Part shown: positions 60,201 to 64,000 of the stretch, one piece after another
Position numbering within the stretch: the stretch's first letter is position 1
Layout of the letters: each line of letters starts with the position of its first letter
Origin: Rapana venosa
Lineage: Eukaryota; Mollusca; Gastropoda; Neogastropoda; Muricidae
Assembly (NCBI GenBank): GCA_028751875.1
Contig: CM054144.1
Location: forward strand, 15,515,802 to 15,579,801
Direction: 5' to 3'
Length of the DNA stretch: 64,000 nt
The notes under the pieces: model-generated
Told to the model about the DNA's origin: nothing
The model's input: the letters and a program-made list of their open reading frames with translations, nothing else
Database searches by the model: none
Translations under genes and position numbers: made by a program

Positions 60201-61751
60201 GATTCATACCTGTAGACTTTCAGTTTTACTAGCAATTTCAAAATCAAACTTGATATCAAGTCTTTTAAAGGAGACTCTGAACCAGTCATATCCATGAGCT
60301 TACAGACATGTGCATGTCAAAAGATCCCATGACAGTTGAAAATCAGAAAGATCAGGGAGGTACCTCCCAACAGTCCTGGCAAAATTAGAAGGTTCAATTC
60401 CTAACTGTATCAACAAAGTCAGAACACGGCTATCTCACCAGTGGTGAACCTCAAAGCTCTAGCCGAGGAATGAAAAAGAAAGAAAAAGAAACAAACAGCA
60501 GATTACTGCTTTGATAACAGTCATAACAGAACAAGCAATAAATTAAGAGTAAAGATCACCTAATCCATGACAGTACAACCAACCAACAAACCGTGAGGGA
60601 CTACCCATGATCACAGACCAGAGAGTACCCACCCCTGCAACTGATGTGCATTCTGATGTATCCCTTCCTATCTTCCATGCCAAAATCTGCACATCTTGTT
60701 GGCGGGTGAAGCAGTCGTAGTTGACCTGGTTGAACTGACTGTTGAGCTCATTCATGGACATGGCACACACCACGGAGCCTTTGTCTGGGTCTGTTTCAAA
60801 CCTCGCCATGCTGCTGTCTTTCCCCTGGGCAGCAGAGAAATACAGGATGCCATTGCTGACAGTAGCTGCCAAGATCTTGGGATACTGCTCCCTGTTGCTG
60901 TCTTGGCACATCAAGCCTATTTCCACATAGGAGACGTAGACTTGATCACTGACACAGACACGACCAATCCTGGGGTAGGGGGTTTTACTGTCCTGAATGG
61001 ATTTCTGCTGTACCGTGATGAAGTAGATGAAGTTGCCCTCCCGAAAAATCTCCACAAATTCCATATGGTAATTTCTCTTGACCAATCTGTTAATGTCCAG
61101 AGCCGATATTTGACCGACGTTACTGTTGAAGTTGGTAAAGCTAATGTTCACCCCTTGGGGGGAGATTTCCACAGCACGAGTGGACAGCACATTGGGCGCC
61201 AGGGACATGGGCCTGCCATCGTACTCCTGGCCCACGTAGAGGGTGGAAGGAAACTGAGGCATGTCGATCAGCAGCACAGCCACAGACCTCTTACCCCCCA
61301 CATAGTTAGGCAAGAGGGTACTGGAAGAGTTCGTGTACACAGAAATGTCCGTCAGTGAGCGCAGATGACACAGACCCTGTCTGACGGAGCCACAGACCAG
61401 GAGCTTCCGTTTCTTGCTGTCCACTTCCAAGACCTTGACCTCATTGTCTGTCAGCGACTCCTGGGAACACTCTCCCTTGGAAGGGTCGCAGTTCAAGCTG
61501 TCCATGACTGGCCCCAAACTGACCACCTGGGGCTGACTCAAGTTGGAGGCCAGATAGAGCAGGCTGTTGCTGCCCCCCACATACACCTCTCCTGTCACAG
61601 GGTTCACAGTCACCTGGCGGAGTCTCTGACCCGTGCTGTGAGTGTGAACGTTAAAACTGGTGGCAGCAGCAACAACAGCACTCAGCGCTATCATCAGCAG
61701 TGATGGCAGCAGCAGACATGGTGGTGGCAGTCTGTGCAGCGCGGTGTCCAT
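27221..61751 (-). CDS. MET: MET/RON-like receptor tyrosine kinase, complete 20-exon coding region
   Basis: Single-pass receptor tyrosine kinase of the MET/RON (HGF/MSP receptor) family, acting at the plasma membrane. Joined minus-strand exons: 61751-60629, 59922-59693, 58986-58858, 57952-57761, 57129-56990, 56518-56380, 54524-54388, 51656-51492, 49947-49848, 47333-47085, 44194-44039, 42780-42613, 42203-42080, 40609-40469, 39326-39243, 37571-37387, 33912-33803, 31359-31197, 29736-29600, 27482-27221. They sum to 4134 nt, 1377 residues plus TAG, with GT-AG borders and matching phases throughout. Domain order: signal peptide (1-31), Sema, PSI, four IPT, membrane helix (about 947-972), kinase (about 1055-1320), tail. 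Catalytic residues seen: glycine loop GKGNFG at 1063-1068, K1089, E1107, HRD D1184, DFG D1202, activation-loop Y1210/Y1214/Y1215. Human MET is 1390 residues with 20 coding exons. Whether ortholog of MET alone or ancestral to MET and RON cannot be decided here. The ligand is unknown. Confidence 0.93.
27500..27720. repeat. Minisatellite in last intron, about 37-bp units
   Basis: Five or six units containing GTGAGTGTTGTGCCTTTATT and GGGTGCAGTGAGATGGC, starting about 20 bp from the exon 20 acceptor. The unit does not include the splice site itself. Confidence 0.85.
27721..29520. repeat. Second minisatellite in last intron, about 41-bp units, interrupted
   Basis: Units of the form GAATACAGCTATGGTGAAAA followed by GTGCTGTACTTTTTGGTGAT, from about 27721 to 27829 and from 28350 to 29520 (about 25 units). 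The array is broken by the RT fragment at 27830-28205 and a short dispersed repeat after it. Right-hand units shift to a TGTGATTTCATTGAATACAG type. Confidence 0.85.
27830..28205 (+). pseudogene. 5'-truncated RT C-terminus with 15-bp target-site duplication
   Basis: Same family as the minus-strand fragment at 3873-4312 ([48 protein letters not shown]). It ends in a (GAA)-rich tail. It is flanked by perfect copies of AGTTAGGGTGAAAAT at 27815-27829 and 28206-28220. Confidence 0.85.
29600..29736 (-). CDS. MET: MET-like coding exon 19: kinase C-lobe
   Basis: 137 nt, phase 0 to 2. Peptide [20 protein letters not shown], then [20 protein letters not shown] and YCPNM. Matches MET SFGVLLWELMTRGAPPYP and LLQGRRLLQPEYCP. 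Acceptor GTGTTGCAG, donor GCT|GTGAGT. Corresponds to human exon 20. Confidence 0.95.
29855..30255 (+). repeat. tRNA-derived SINE joined to family A 3' end
   Basis: Head with GCTATAGCTGAGTAGTACAG and ATGGGTTCGAGTCTCGGC (B box), then GGTCAACTTCAAGCGCAAAC and GCAGAAGATCAGATATGC, then the family A ending CTGAACCTCGTAGATCTAGC. Mixed ancestry. Confidence 0.7.
30360..30460 (+). repeat. Dispersed repeat D copy
   Basis: Contains CCACCTTCTGGAAATTCTGT; see the copy at 9930-10040. Confidence 0.65.
30524..30811 (-). repeat. Recent tRNA-derived SINE (family S), copy 1
   Basis: Minus strand opens with a tRNA-like GGCACCGTGGTCGAGTGG, TTTAGGCGG and GCGGGTTCAATCCCCGC, followed by a body with GGAAGTATCTGGCGACAGAC. 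Flanked by perfect 14-bp CTGGTATACATAAA at 30510-30523 and 30812-30825. About 95% like the copy at 35136-35421 by eye. Confidence 0.88.
30840..31190. repeat. CCACTCCACACCAC-type simple repeat
   Basis: About 350 bp of degenerate CACC/CACTC repeats directly downstream (transcript sense) of the exon 18 donor. Transcribed as a GT/GGT-rich intron start. Confidence 0.8.
31197..31359 (-). CDS. MET: MET-like coding exon 18: DFG and activation loop
   Basis: 163 nt, phase 2 to 0. Peptide [20 protein letters not shown], then [20 protein letters not shown] and [18 protein letters not shown] is D1202. The Y-x-x-x-Y-Y activation tyrosines (1210, 1214, 1215) match MET MYDKEYYS. Acceptor TATACTTCAG, donor GTG|GTCAGT. 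Corresponds to human exon 19. Confidence 0.95.
31530..31625 (-). repeat. Dispersed repeat D copy
   Basis: Reverse orientation: GAATTCTTGGCACAGAATTT and CCAGAAGGTAGGGATGC. Confidence 0.65.
31640..32115 (+). repeat. SINE family B copy split by an RT fragment
   Basis: Family B runs 31640-31733 (CAGGCCAAAAGATTTGTC) and resumes at about 31880-32115 (ATGAGTGAGTCAGAGTG). Between them, about 31735-31865, lies a plus-strand RT C-terminal fragment reading [17 protein letters not shown] then [15 protein letters not shown]. Confidence 0.7.
32116..33802. other. Intron tract, no gene recognised
   Basis: Part of the intron between exons 17 and 18. (CA)n-rich at about 33510-33720. Nothing else recognised. 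Confidence 0.45.
33803..33912 (-). CDS. MET: MET-like coding exon 17: catalytic loop
   Basis: 110 nt, phase 0 to 2, residues 1155-1191. Peptide [20 protein letters not shown] followed by [14 protein letters not shown]; catalytic base D1184 in HRDLAARN. Acceptor TGGATTGCAG, donor CAT|GTAAGT. Found by reading the minus strand between exons 16 and 18 for the missing kinase subdomain VIb; too short to stand out as an ORF. Corresponds to human exon 18. Confidence 0.95.
35020..35700 (-). repeat. SINE family A copy interrupted by family S
   Basis: Reverse family A: 3' end at about 35046-35135 (CAGCTAGAGCTCTGAGG), then after the inserted SINE the rest runs 35436-35700 through CCACTGTGCATTCC and AACTGGTTTTAACATG to the tRNA-like head CTAACCACTAAGCTATCC. 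Confidence 0.75.
35136..35421 (+). repeat. Recent tRNA-derived SINE (family S), copy 2
   Basis: Opens GAGGCACCGTGGTCGAGTGG, TTTAGGCGG and ACGGGTTCGATCCCCGC, then GGAAGTATCTGGCGACAGAC, and ends TCGAAAGAACATAC plus a short T-run. Flanked by a perfect 14-bp duplication ATTCTGACTTCAGG at 35122-35135 and 35422-35435. Head is tRNA-Ser-like by D-arm text, without a variable arm; this assignment is tentative. Confidence 0.9.
36985..37330. repeat. CTCTTTCACACACACA-type compound repeat
   Basis: About 340 bp of CTCTTTCACACA variants, about 60 bp beyond the exon 16 donor in the transcript direction. Confidence 0.85.
37387..37571 (-). CDS. MET: MET-like coding exon 16: kinase helix C to hinge
   Basis: 185 nt, phase 1 to 0. 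Peptide [20 protein letters not shown], with helix-C E1107, then [14 protein letters not shown] and LPFMKHGDL of the hinge (MET LPYMKHGDL), ending RDEQH. Acceptor GGTGGCAG, donor CAC|GTGAGC. Its acceptor and first 20 bases are the seed of a large upstream minisatellite. Corresponds to human exon 17. Confidence 0.94.
37572..38540. repeat. Minisatellite built on the exon 16 splice acceptor
   Basis: About 11 units of 59-91 bp, each containing GGGTTGTTGTCTGCC (plus strand), the reverse complement of the exon 16 acceptor and first exon bases, followed by CAAACACCAACAC and CAGATCATTGT...CATTGTTATGGTTG segments. Degenerate units continue at 38880-39180. Confidence 0.85.
39243..39326 (-). CDS. MET: MET-like coding exon 15: glycine loop and catalytic lysine
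   Basis: 84 nt, phase 1 to 1. Peptide [18 protein letters not shown] followed by ILVAVKTLH. It completes the ATP-binding loop and holds K1089 (VAVK). Acceptor TTGCAG|GTAATTTTGG; donor CACA|GTGAGT. The acceptor and first 17 exon bases are copied about ten times in the 23-bp minisatellite directly upstream. Corresponds to human exon 16. Confidence 0.93.
39327..39565. repeat. 23-bp minisatellite built on the exon 15 splice acceptor
   Basis: Ten tandem copies of ACACAGCCAAAATTACCTGC-type units directly abutting exon 15, which itself carries the first copy. Seen on the minus strand each unit contains TTGCAG followed by GTAATTTTGGCTGTGTG. Confidence 0.9.
39648..39676. repeat. Run of 29 C
   Basis: Uninterrupted homopolymer, G-run in the transcript sense, in the intron upstream of exon 15. 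Confidence 0.85.
39680..40110 (-). repeat. SINE family A copy interrupted by a 5S-like SINE
   Basis: Reverse family A begins CTCAGCCAGAGCTCCAAGG and runs to about 39770 (GTAGCCGCATTCTCAC), then resumes at about 40063 with GATGTCTAAACACGACACC. The inserted element is described separately. Confidence 0.7.
39775..40062 (-). repeat. SINE with tRNA-like head and 5S rRNA-like segment
   Basis: Minus strand begins GGGATAGCTCAGTGGTCGG (tRNA A-box like), then AAGTTAAGCAGCGTCGAGCG and TGGTTACCAGTTGGATGGG then TGAC, which follows animal 5S rRNA text (AAGTTAAGCAACGTCGGGC ... GGATGGGTGAC) over about 45 bases. The rest is a body to about 39775. Confidence 0.7.
40315..40400 (-). repeat. Dispersed repeat D copy
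   Basis: AGGGAATTCCTGGCCACAG and ATTTCCAAAGACGGGGACGC; reverse orientation. Confidence 0.65.
40469..40609 (-). CDS. MET: MET-like coding exon 14: juxtamembrane to kinase entry
   Basis: 141 nt, phase 1 to 1, residues 1018-1064. Peptide [20 protein letters not shown], then [15 protein letters not shown], ending within the glycine loop. It corresponds to human exon 15, not to the famous 141-nt exon 14, despite the equal length. The acceptor is a long (TG)n tract ending GTGCAG, donor AAAG|GTCAGC. Confidence 0.9.
40610..40805. repeat. (CA)n-rich tract at the exon 14 acceptor
   Basis: About 200 bp of CA with ATG/TA interruptions. In transcript sense it is the (TG)n tract that ends in the exon 14 acceptor. 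Confidence 0.85.
41220..41400 (-). repeat. SINE family A copy, alternative tail
   Basis: GATAATGGAATAAGCATTC, GGCACACAATGGCCTACTC and CAGGATTTAACATG landmarks, followed directly by family B. Confidence 0.7.
41401..41760 (-). repeat. SINE family B fragment containing a 98-bp triplication
   Basis: Reverse family B (GGAGAGTGTAGGTTGTTACG). An internal 98-bp unit starting GACTGGTGATTGTCTC occurs at 41446, 41544 and 41642, over 95% identical. Confidence 0.85.
42080..42203 (-). CDS. MET: MET-like coding exon 13: juxtamembrane segment
   Basis: 124 nt, phase 0 to 1, residues 977-1017. Equivalent by position to vertebrate MET exon 14, which is 141 nt and carries the DYR Cbl-binding tyrosine. Here the only tyrosine at that position is Y991 in PSINYTAG, so the D-Y-R core is absent. 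Unlike the vertebrate exon, this one is not a multiple of three, so skipping it would shift the frame. Acceptor GTCTGCCCAG, donor AATG|GTGAGT. Confidence 0.87.
42290..42600. repeat. (CA)n clusters beside exon 12 donor
   Basis: CA-rich stretches at 42360-42415 and 42478-42600, with GCATGCATGC in between. Confidence 0.8.
42613..42780 (-). CDS. MET: MET-like coding exon 12: membrane-proximal stalk and transmembrane helix
   Basis: 168 nt, phase 0 to 0, residues 921-976. A 26-residue hydrophobic stretch at about 947-972 ([20 protein letters not shown] core) is followed by the KRQK stop-transfer charge, placing the rest of the protein in the cytoplasm. Acceptor TTTCTCTAG, donor AAG|GTATGG. Corresponds to human exon 13. 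Confidence 0.93.
43380..43690 (-). repeat. SINE family A copy
   Basis: Reverse copy with GCACACAATTGCCTACTC, AACTTAGGGAAAAATCCC and a tRNA-like end at CCACTAGCTATTC. Confidence 0.65.
44039..44194 (-). CDS. MET: MET-like coding exon 11: fourth IPT domain
   Basis: 156 nt, phase 0 to 0. Peptide [20 protein letters not shown], then [14 protein letters not shown] and DQKLEVQ. The G(L/N)D...V.(I/V)G..(P/S)C..........C spacing matches MET IPT 4. Acceptor after a T-rich tract ending TTAACAG, donor CAG|GTAATG. Corresponds to human exon 12. Confidence 0.9.
44215..45175 (-). repeat. SINE family A copy split by SINE family B
   Basis: Reverse family A at 44215-44440 (CAGCTAGAGCTCTGAGG, ACAGGTTTTAACAATG) resumes at about 44970-45175 (AGGTGTTCTGTGTGGG, the GGTGGCTTGAAGTTGAACC head region). 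Family B lies between at 44450-44845. Confidence 0.75.
44450..44845 (+). repeat. SINE family B, near full-length copy
   Basis: Contains CTGGCCCAGGCCAAAAGC, AACCTGCACTCTCCTTTATA, GGCTGCCTATGTGGCGAGG and GTGAGTCAGAGTGCATG, and ends GGGGAACGCACAACAACAAC. Used here as the reference copy of the family, about 390 bp. Confidence 0.8.
45682..46545 (+). pseudogene. Non-LTR retrotransposon RNase H and C-terminal zinc-knuckle fragment
   Basis: Open frame of 287 codons. RNase H motifs in order: KVYTDGSV (D), IFTAELIAV (E), [10 protein letters not shown] (D), [20 protein letters not shown] (D), then a C-terminal domain with [18 protein letters not shown], a cysteine/histidine cluster typical of I/jockey-type elements. 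Between YTDGS and IFTAEL about 25 residues are missing compared with usual RNase H, so it is probably internally deleted. The RT is absent upstream. AT-rich codon use differs from the neighbouring GC-richer MET exons. Confidence 0.8.
47085..47333 (-). CDS. MET: MET-like coding exon 10: end of IPT 3, entry to IPT 4
   Basis: 249 nt, phase 0 to 0. Starts [16 protein letters not shown], with the IPT-3 cysteines (MET CQHRSNSEIICC), then [15 protein letters not shown], and ends [11 protein letters not shown]. Acceptor GTCCATCAG, donor CAG|GTAATA. The acceptor 13-mer recurs in a minisatellite farther up the same intron. Corresponds to human exon 11. Confidence 0.92.
47340..47460 (-). repeat. Dispersed repeat C, reverse copy with (AAC/AAT)n end
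   Basis: (AAC)n(AAT)n next to the exon 10 acceptor, then TGTATGGAATTTATATAGTG; sits between the acceptor and the 47.5 kb minisatellite. Confidence 0.65.
47540..47930. repeat. Minisatellite with exon 10 acceptor-like text
   Basis: About five units of 70-120 bp reading TGTAACCTGATGGACATGTT then GTGTTTGTCAATACTGTTGG and ACACATGAGTGTTACATATG. Continues with decayed units at 48610-48690 and 49180-49215. Confidence 0.7.
47930..48608 (+). pseudogene. RT C-terminal fragment inserted in the minisatellite
   Basis: Plus strand: [32 protein letters not shown], then a stop and frame change, [40 protein letters not shown] and [20 protein letters not shown], ending LRANKAQRH. Typical end of a mollusc-type endonuclease-RT element. 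5' truncated. A second relic of the same type is at 52240-52620. Confidence 0.85.
48825..49165 (+). repeat. SINE family B copy
   Basis: CTGGCCCAGGCCAAAAGC, TTACAGGAGAACAAAACCC, ATGAGTGAGTCAGAGTG, ending in (AAC)n. Confidence 0.8.
49400..49650 (+). repeat. tRNA-derived SINE of another type
   Basis: TTGGTGCAGTAGTTAGCATC (A box) and AGGTCGCGAGTTTGAATCGC (B box), with body GACTCACTGGGAAGACTGGG and GAGCTTCATCCACTTTACAG. No second copy in the window. Confidence 0.65.
49848..49947 (-). CDS. MET: MET-like coding exon 9: third IPT domain, middle
   Basis: 100 nt, phase 2 to 0. Peptide [20 protein letters not shown] followed by [14 protein letters not shown]. The SGG completes the IPT signature begun in the previous exon (MET ISGGSTITGVGKNL). 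Acceptor GCTAG, donor GAG|GTATTG. A (CA)n/(AAC)-rich tract lies just upstream. Corresponds to human exon 10. Confidence 0.88.
50634..50858 (-). repeat. Family S SINE, old truncated copy
   Basis: Reverse orientation; keeps GCTAGTCTGTCGCCAGATAC and ACACCGAGCCGAGCGGGG but stops at the B box, so the tRNA-like 5' part is missing. More diverged than the copies at 30524 and 35136. Confidence 0.75.
51140..51280 (-). repeat. SINE family A 3' fragment
   Basis: CTCAGCTAGAGGCCCGAGG and AGGTAGCCACATTCTGAC. Confidence 0.65.
51416..51441. repeat. Run of 26 G
   Basis: Uninterrupted homopolymer about 50 bp beyond the exon 8 donor in transcript direction. Confidence 0.85.
51492..51656 (-). CDS. MET: MET-like coding exon 8: end of IPT 2, start of IPT 3
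   Basis: 165 nt, phase 2 to 2. Peptide [20 protein letters not shown], then [20 protein letters not shown] and [21 protein letters not shown] opens the third IPT and matches MET DPIVYEIHP. Acceptor TTTTGACAG, donor TCAG|GTGAGC. About 50 bp past the donor the plus strand has a run of 26 G. Corresponds to human exon 9. Confidence 0.9.
51695..52620 (+). pseudogene. RT C-terminal relic duplicated around a family A SINE
   Basis: A segment AACATTGCTTCAAGACTGTT starts at 51698 and again, nearly unchanged, at 52240. Downstream of the second copy the frame reads [28 protein letters not shown] and [20 protein letters not shown], the same RT type as 47930-48608. The first copy stops at about 51830, where a family A SINE (about 51832-52232) begins. 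Confidence 0.7.
51832..52232 (+). repeat. SINE family A copy with tRNA-like head
   Basis: GGCAGGATGGTTAAGATGTT and GGTTCTGGGTTCAATTCC (B box), body CACACAAAACATCTTGTGCG, 3' end GAACCTCAGAACTGTAGCC and (AAC)n. Confidence 0.75.
52790..53150 (-). repeat. SINE family B copy
   Basis: Reverse: TTGTTGTGCATTTCCCAGC, CACTTCGCC-type segment, GAGAGTGCAGGTTGTTATAT and CAGCTTTTGGCCCGGGCC. Confidence 0.8.
53160..54040 (+). repeat. Three SINE family A 3'-end copies in a row
   Basis: 3' ends at about 53165-53260, 53525-53625 and 53790-54035 (each with GTCGGAATGCGGCTACC-type text and a CTCTAGCC-type end), all in the same direction. A (TA)n at 53680-53703 lies between the last two. Confidence 0.65.
54040..54345. 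repeat. G-run, (TA)n and (GA)n microsatellites with a 95-bp element
   Basis: G-run at about 54050-54061; the 95-bp element like 2073-2170 at about 54165-54240; then (TA)n, (GA)n and (TAGA)n up to the intron start of exon 7. Confidence 0.8.
54388..54524 (-). CDS. MET: MET-like coding exon 7: second IPT/TIG domain
   Basis: 137 nt, phase 0 to 2. Starts [20 protein letters not shown], an IPT motif equal to MET ITSISPKYGPMAGG. The donor CTT|GTCAGT was chosen because it gives phase 2 and keeps 11 residues between the two IPT cysteines across the junction, as in MET. Just past the donor the intron runs into (TA)n/(GA)n repeats at 54240-54340. Corresponds to human exon 8. Confidence 0.88.
54590..54850. 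repeat. TGTGCTG-type simple repeat
   Basis: (TGTGC)n at 54592-54625 continuing as degenerate TGTATTGTG repeats to about 54850. Confidence 0.75.
54960..55330 (-). repeat. SINE family A copy, alternative tail
   Basis: AGGATAATGAATAAGCACTC, CCGGCACACAATGGCCTGC and ACGGGTTTTAACGAATGCGC. Confidence 0.7.
55331..56379. other. Intron tract, no gene recognised
   Basis: AT-rich intron between exons 6 and 7. Nothing recognised on either strand. Confidence 0.45.
56380..56518 (-). CDS. MET: MET-like coding exon 6: end of first IPT domain
   Basis: 139 nt, phase 2 to 0. Peptide [20 protein letters not shown] followed by [13 protein letters not shown] and KELFSFV, matching the MET LKCTVGPAM...TFSYV segment. 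Acceptor TTCTTTGCAG, donor GTG|GTGAGT. Corresponds to human exon 7. Confidence 0.9.
56990..57129 (-). CDS. MET: MET-like coding exon 5: first IPT/TIG domain
   Basis: 140 nt, phase 0 to 2. Starts [20 protein letters not shown], a textbook IPT opening with the P-x-GG-T motif, and ends [13 protein letters not shown]. Acceptor TGTGACAG, donor CACG|GTCAGT. Corresponds to human exon 6. Confidence 0.93.
57180..57680. repeat. (CA)n-rich intron 4
   Basis: Almost the whole intron between exons 4 and 5 is interrupted CA repeat, with (CT)n at 57667-57687. Confidence 0.8.
57761..57952 (-). CDS. MET: MET-like coding exon 4: PSI domain
   Basis: 192 nt, phase 0 to 0. A cysteine-rich PSI module with a [10 protein letters not shown] start and the hallmark CGWCEDTC, then a third cysteine pair, ending CPPIIQS at the entrance to the first IPT domain. 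In MET the equivalent core is CGWCHDKC. Acceptor GTGTGCAG, donor TCG|GTCAGT. Corresponds to human exon 5. Confidence 0.93.
58710..58855. repeat. (CA)n at the exon 3 donor
   Basis: About 140 bp of CA with ACAC/CACC interruptions touching the exon 3 donor region. Confidence 0.85.
58858..58986 (-). CDS. MET: MET-like coding exon 3: end of Sema domain
   Basis: 129 nt, phase 0 to 0. Acceptor GGTCTCAG, donor TCT|GTATGT. The peptide has [17 protein letters not shown] followed by HLYLLSGTS, matching the MET segment around VSPEVIVEH and TLVITGKKI. Just beyond the donor the intron is (CA)n-rich on the plus strand for about 150 bp. Corresponds to human exon 4. Confidence 0.88.
59105..59535 (+). repeat. 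SINE family A, near full-length copy
   Basis: CACTAGTGGTTGAAGCATTC head, CCCTGAAGTTAACATCAGTG, GGCCATTTTGTGCCGGT, a G-run at about 59350, and 3' end CTGGATCTCTAGCTGAGG. A 15-bp AACAGGAGGGTAAAA repeats three times at about 59437-59480. Confidence 0.75.
59693..59922 (-). CDS. MET: MET-like coding exon 2: Sema domain, later blades
   Basis: 230 nt, phase 1 to 0. The 3' splice site is CACACAG and the donor is AAG|GTGACG. The peptide contains [16 protein letters not shown] and ends [13 protein letters not shown], matching the MET stretch ending GTSEGRFMQ at the same exon border. Corresponds to human exon 3. Confidence 0.9.
60629..61751 (-). CDS. MET: MET-like coding exon 1: start codon, signal peptide and most of Sema domain
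   Basis: Encodes residues 1-374 plus one base of codon 375. The ATG at 61751 was chosen because it has a strong context (A at -3, G at +4) and opens a signal peptide with a hydrophobic core at about residues 11-30. Earlier in-frame codons back to 61859 contain no ATG. The rest is Sema beta-propeller with paired cysteines. It ends in phase 1 at a GTACTC donor, chosen over a nearby GTGGGT because it joins in frame to an EFLTIGVQV stretch aligning with the MET EFTTALQRV region. It matches human exon 2, the first coding exon. No R-X-K/R-R furin motif is present at the alpha/beta cleavage position. Confidence 0.92.
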
Positions 61752-61879
61752 GTTGGCTGTGGTGGAAGATAACAAACTGGTGCAGTGGGCAGCAAGCAGT
61801 GTGGACCTCACACCTGTCTGTGTCAAGATGTCTGTGGGGCCTTCAGCAACTCTGCACAAGGGTAGCCACTCCGCTCATT
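61752..61879 (-). promoter_or_regulatory. 5' leader on the first coding exon, with upstream 3' splice site and small uORF
   Basis: On the minus strand a pyrimidine-rich CCTTTTCTTTCAG ends at 61880, so the first coding exon probably begins at 61879 and is joined to an upstream non-coding exon, as in vertebrate MET where translation starts in exon 2. Between them lies an ATG at 61878 that opens an 11-codon uORF closing with TGA at 61843. The main ATG is 92 bp downstream of that stop. The non-coding exon and promoter are not identified in 61880-64000. Acceptor use is inferred. Confidence 0.5.
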
Positions 61880-62084
61880 CTGAAAGAAAAGGAAGGTTTA
61901 CGTTAGAGGTTGTGAAAACACTGAAGCAAATGAAATGTACAAATGAAAACAACAACCTGCTTGCAGTCTTTCTTGCTGCTTTCAATAAAACACCCAATGT
62001 GCTGAATCAAAATCAAAGTAAAGTGCACACATTCCTAATTGAATATACATGAATAAAATACTGGTACTCTATAAAACAAGACAA

Positions 62085-62330
62085 ACACTAGAGCCAAGTG
62101 GTTAAAACCATTTGACTTCAATCCAGTCAGTTCATGAAGTTGTGGGTTCAAATCTTGGCAGTGGCATCTGATGAAGTAAGGGTGGGGATTTTTATGATCT
62201 CCAAAGTCAACTTTAAGCGCAGACTTGCCAGCGCCTTAATTTCTTTTGTGTAGATCTATATAATATGCAGAAGATCAAATATGCATGTCAAAGATCCAAT
62301 AATTTACGTCAGCATCCAGTGGGTTAAGGA
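62085..62330 (+). repeat. tRNA-derived SINE upstream of the coding start
   Basis: GCCAAGTGGTTAAAACC and GTGGGTTCAAATCTTGGC (A and B boxes), body AGTCAACTTTAAGCGCAGAC and GCAGAAGATCAAATATGC, the same head family as at 29855. Confidence 0.75.

Positions 62331-64000
<1,670 letters not shown>

Noticed and set aside
60629..60640. GTGGGT donor (phase 0) for exon 1
   Set aside because: It can be joined in frame only to a different acceptor two bases later; the GTACTC donor gives better agreement with the MET sequence. RNA data would decide.
60696..61358. 220-codon plus-strand open frame opposite the Sema exon
   Set aside because: Shadow of the minus-strand coding exon; no domain text of its own, while the minus strand gives clear Sema homology.

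Overview
The window looks like a lophotrochozoan genome, most likely a gastropod mollusc. This is inferred from three things: one long-introned gene whose exon pattern matches vertebrate MET, several non-LTR reverse transcriptase (RT) relics of types common in mollusc genomes, and a dense layer of tRNA-like SINEs, (CA)n/(TA)n microsatellites and minisatellites. Species cannot be fixed from sequence alone.

One protein-coding gene is supported. A complete MET/RON-type receptor tyrosine kinase lies on the minus strand from ATG at 61751 to TAG at 27221. I assembled 20 coding exons with compatible splice phases at every junction, giving 4134 nt and 1377 residues. In order they encode a signal peptide, Sema propeller, PSI, four IPT/TIG domains, one membrane helix, a short juxtamembrane region, a tyrosine kinase with all catalytic motifs, and a tail with one YVNV docking site. 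Human MET also has 20 coding exons and is 1390 residues long, and the exons correspond one to one. The RKKR furin site, the DYR Cbl site and the first tail docking tyrosine of vertebrate MET are not seen.

From 1 to about 27200, downstream of the gene, there is no convincing host gene. It holds an L2/CR1-like RT relic (about 512-1786), RT fragments nested in one another (3790-4810), an RT fragment flanked by 41-bp direct repeats (13297-14283), two related RT relics (15328-16365 and 17275-18615), minisatellites and SINEs. The 17275-18615 copy has the 5'-inversion structure expected of twin priming.

The introns (27.5-60.6 kb) carry further SINEs and RT fragments, several nested, some with clean target-site duplications. 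The least expected feature is that intronic minisatellites next to exons 15 and 16, and less clearly exon 10, have repeat units containing a copy of that exon's own 3' splice site; for exons 15 and 16 they also contain the first 17-20 exon bases. This creates rows of decoy splice acceptors just upstream of two consecutive kinase exons.

From 61.9 to 64 kb lie the start of the 5' leader (with an upstream acceptor and a small uORF), SINE fragments and a (GA)n tract. The non-coding first exon and promoter were not located.
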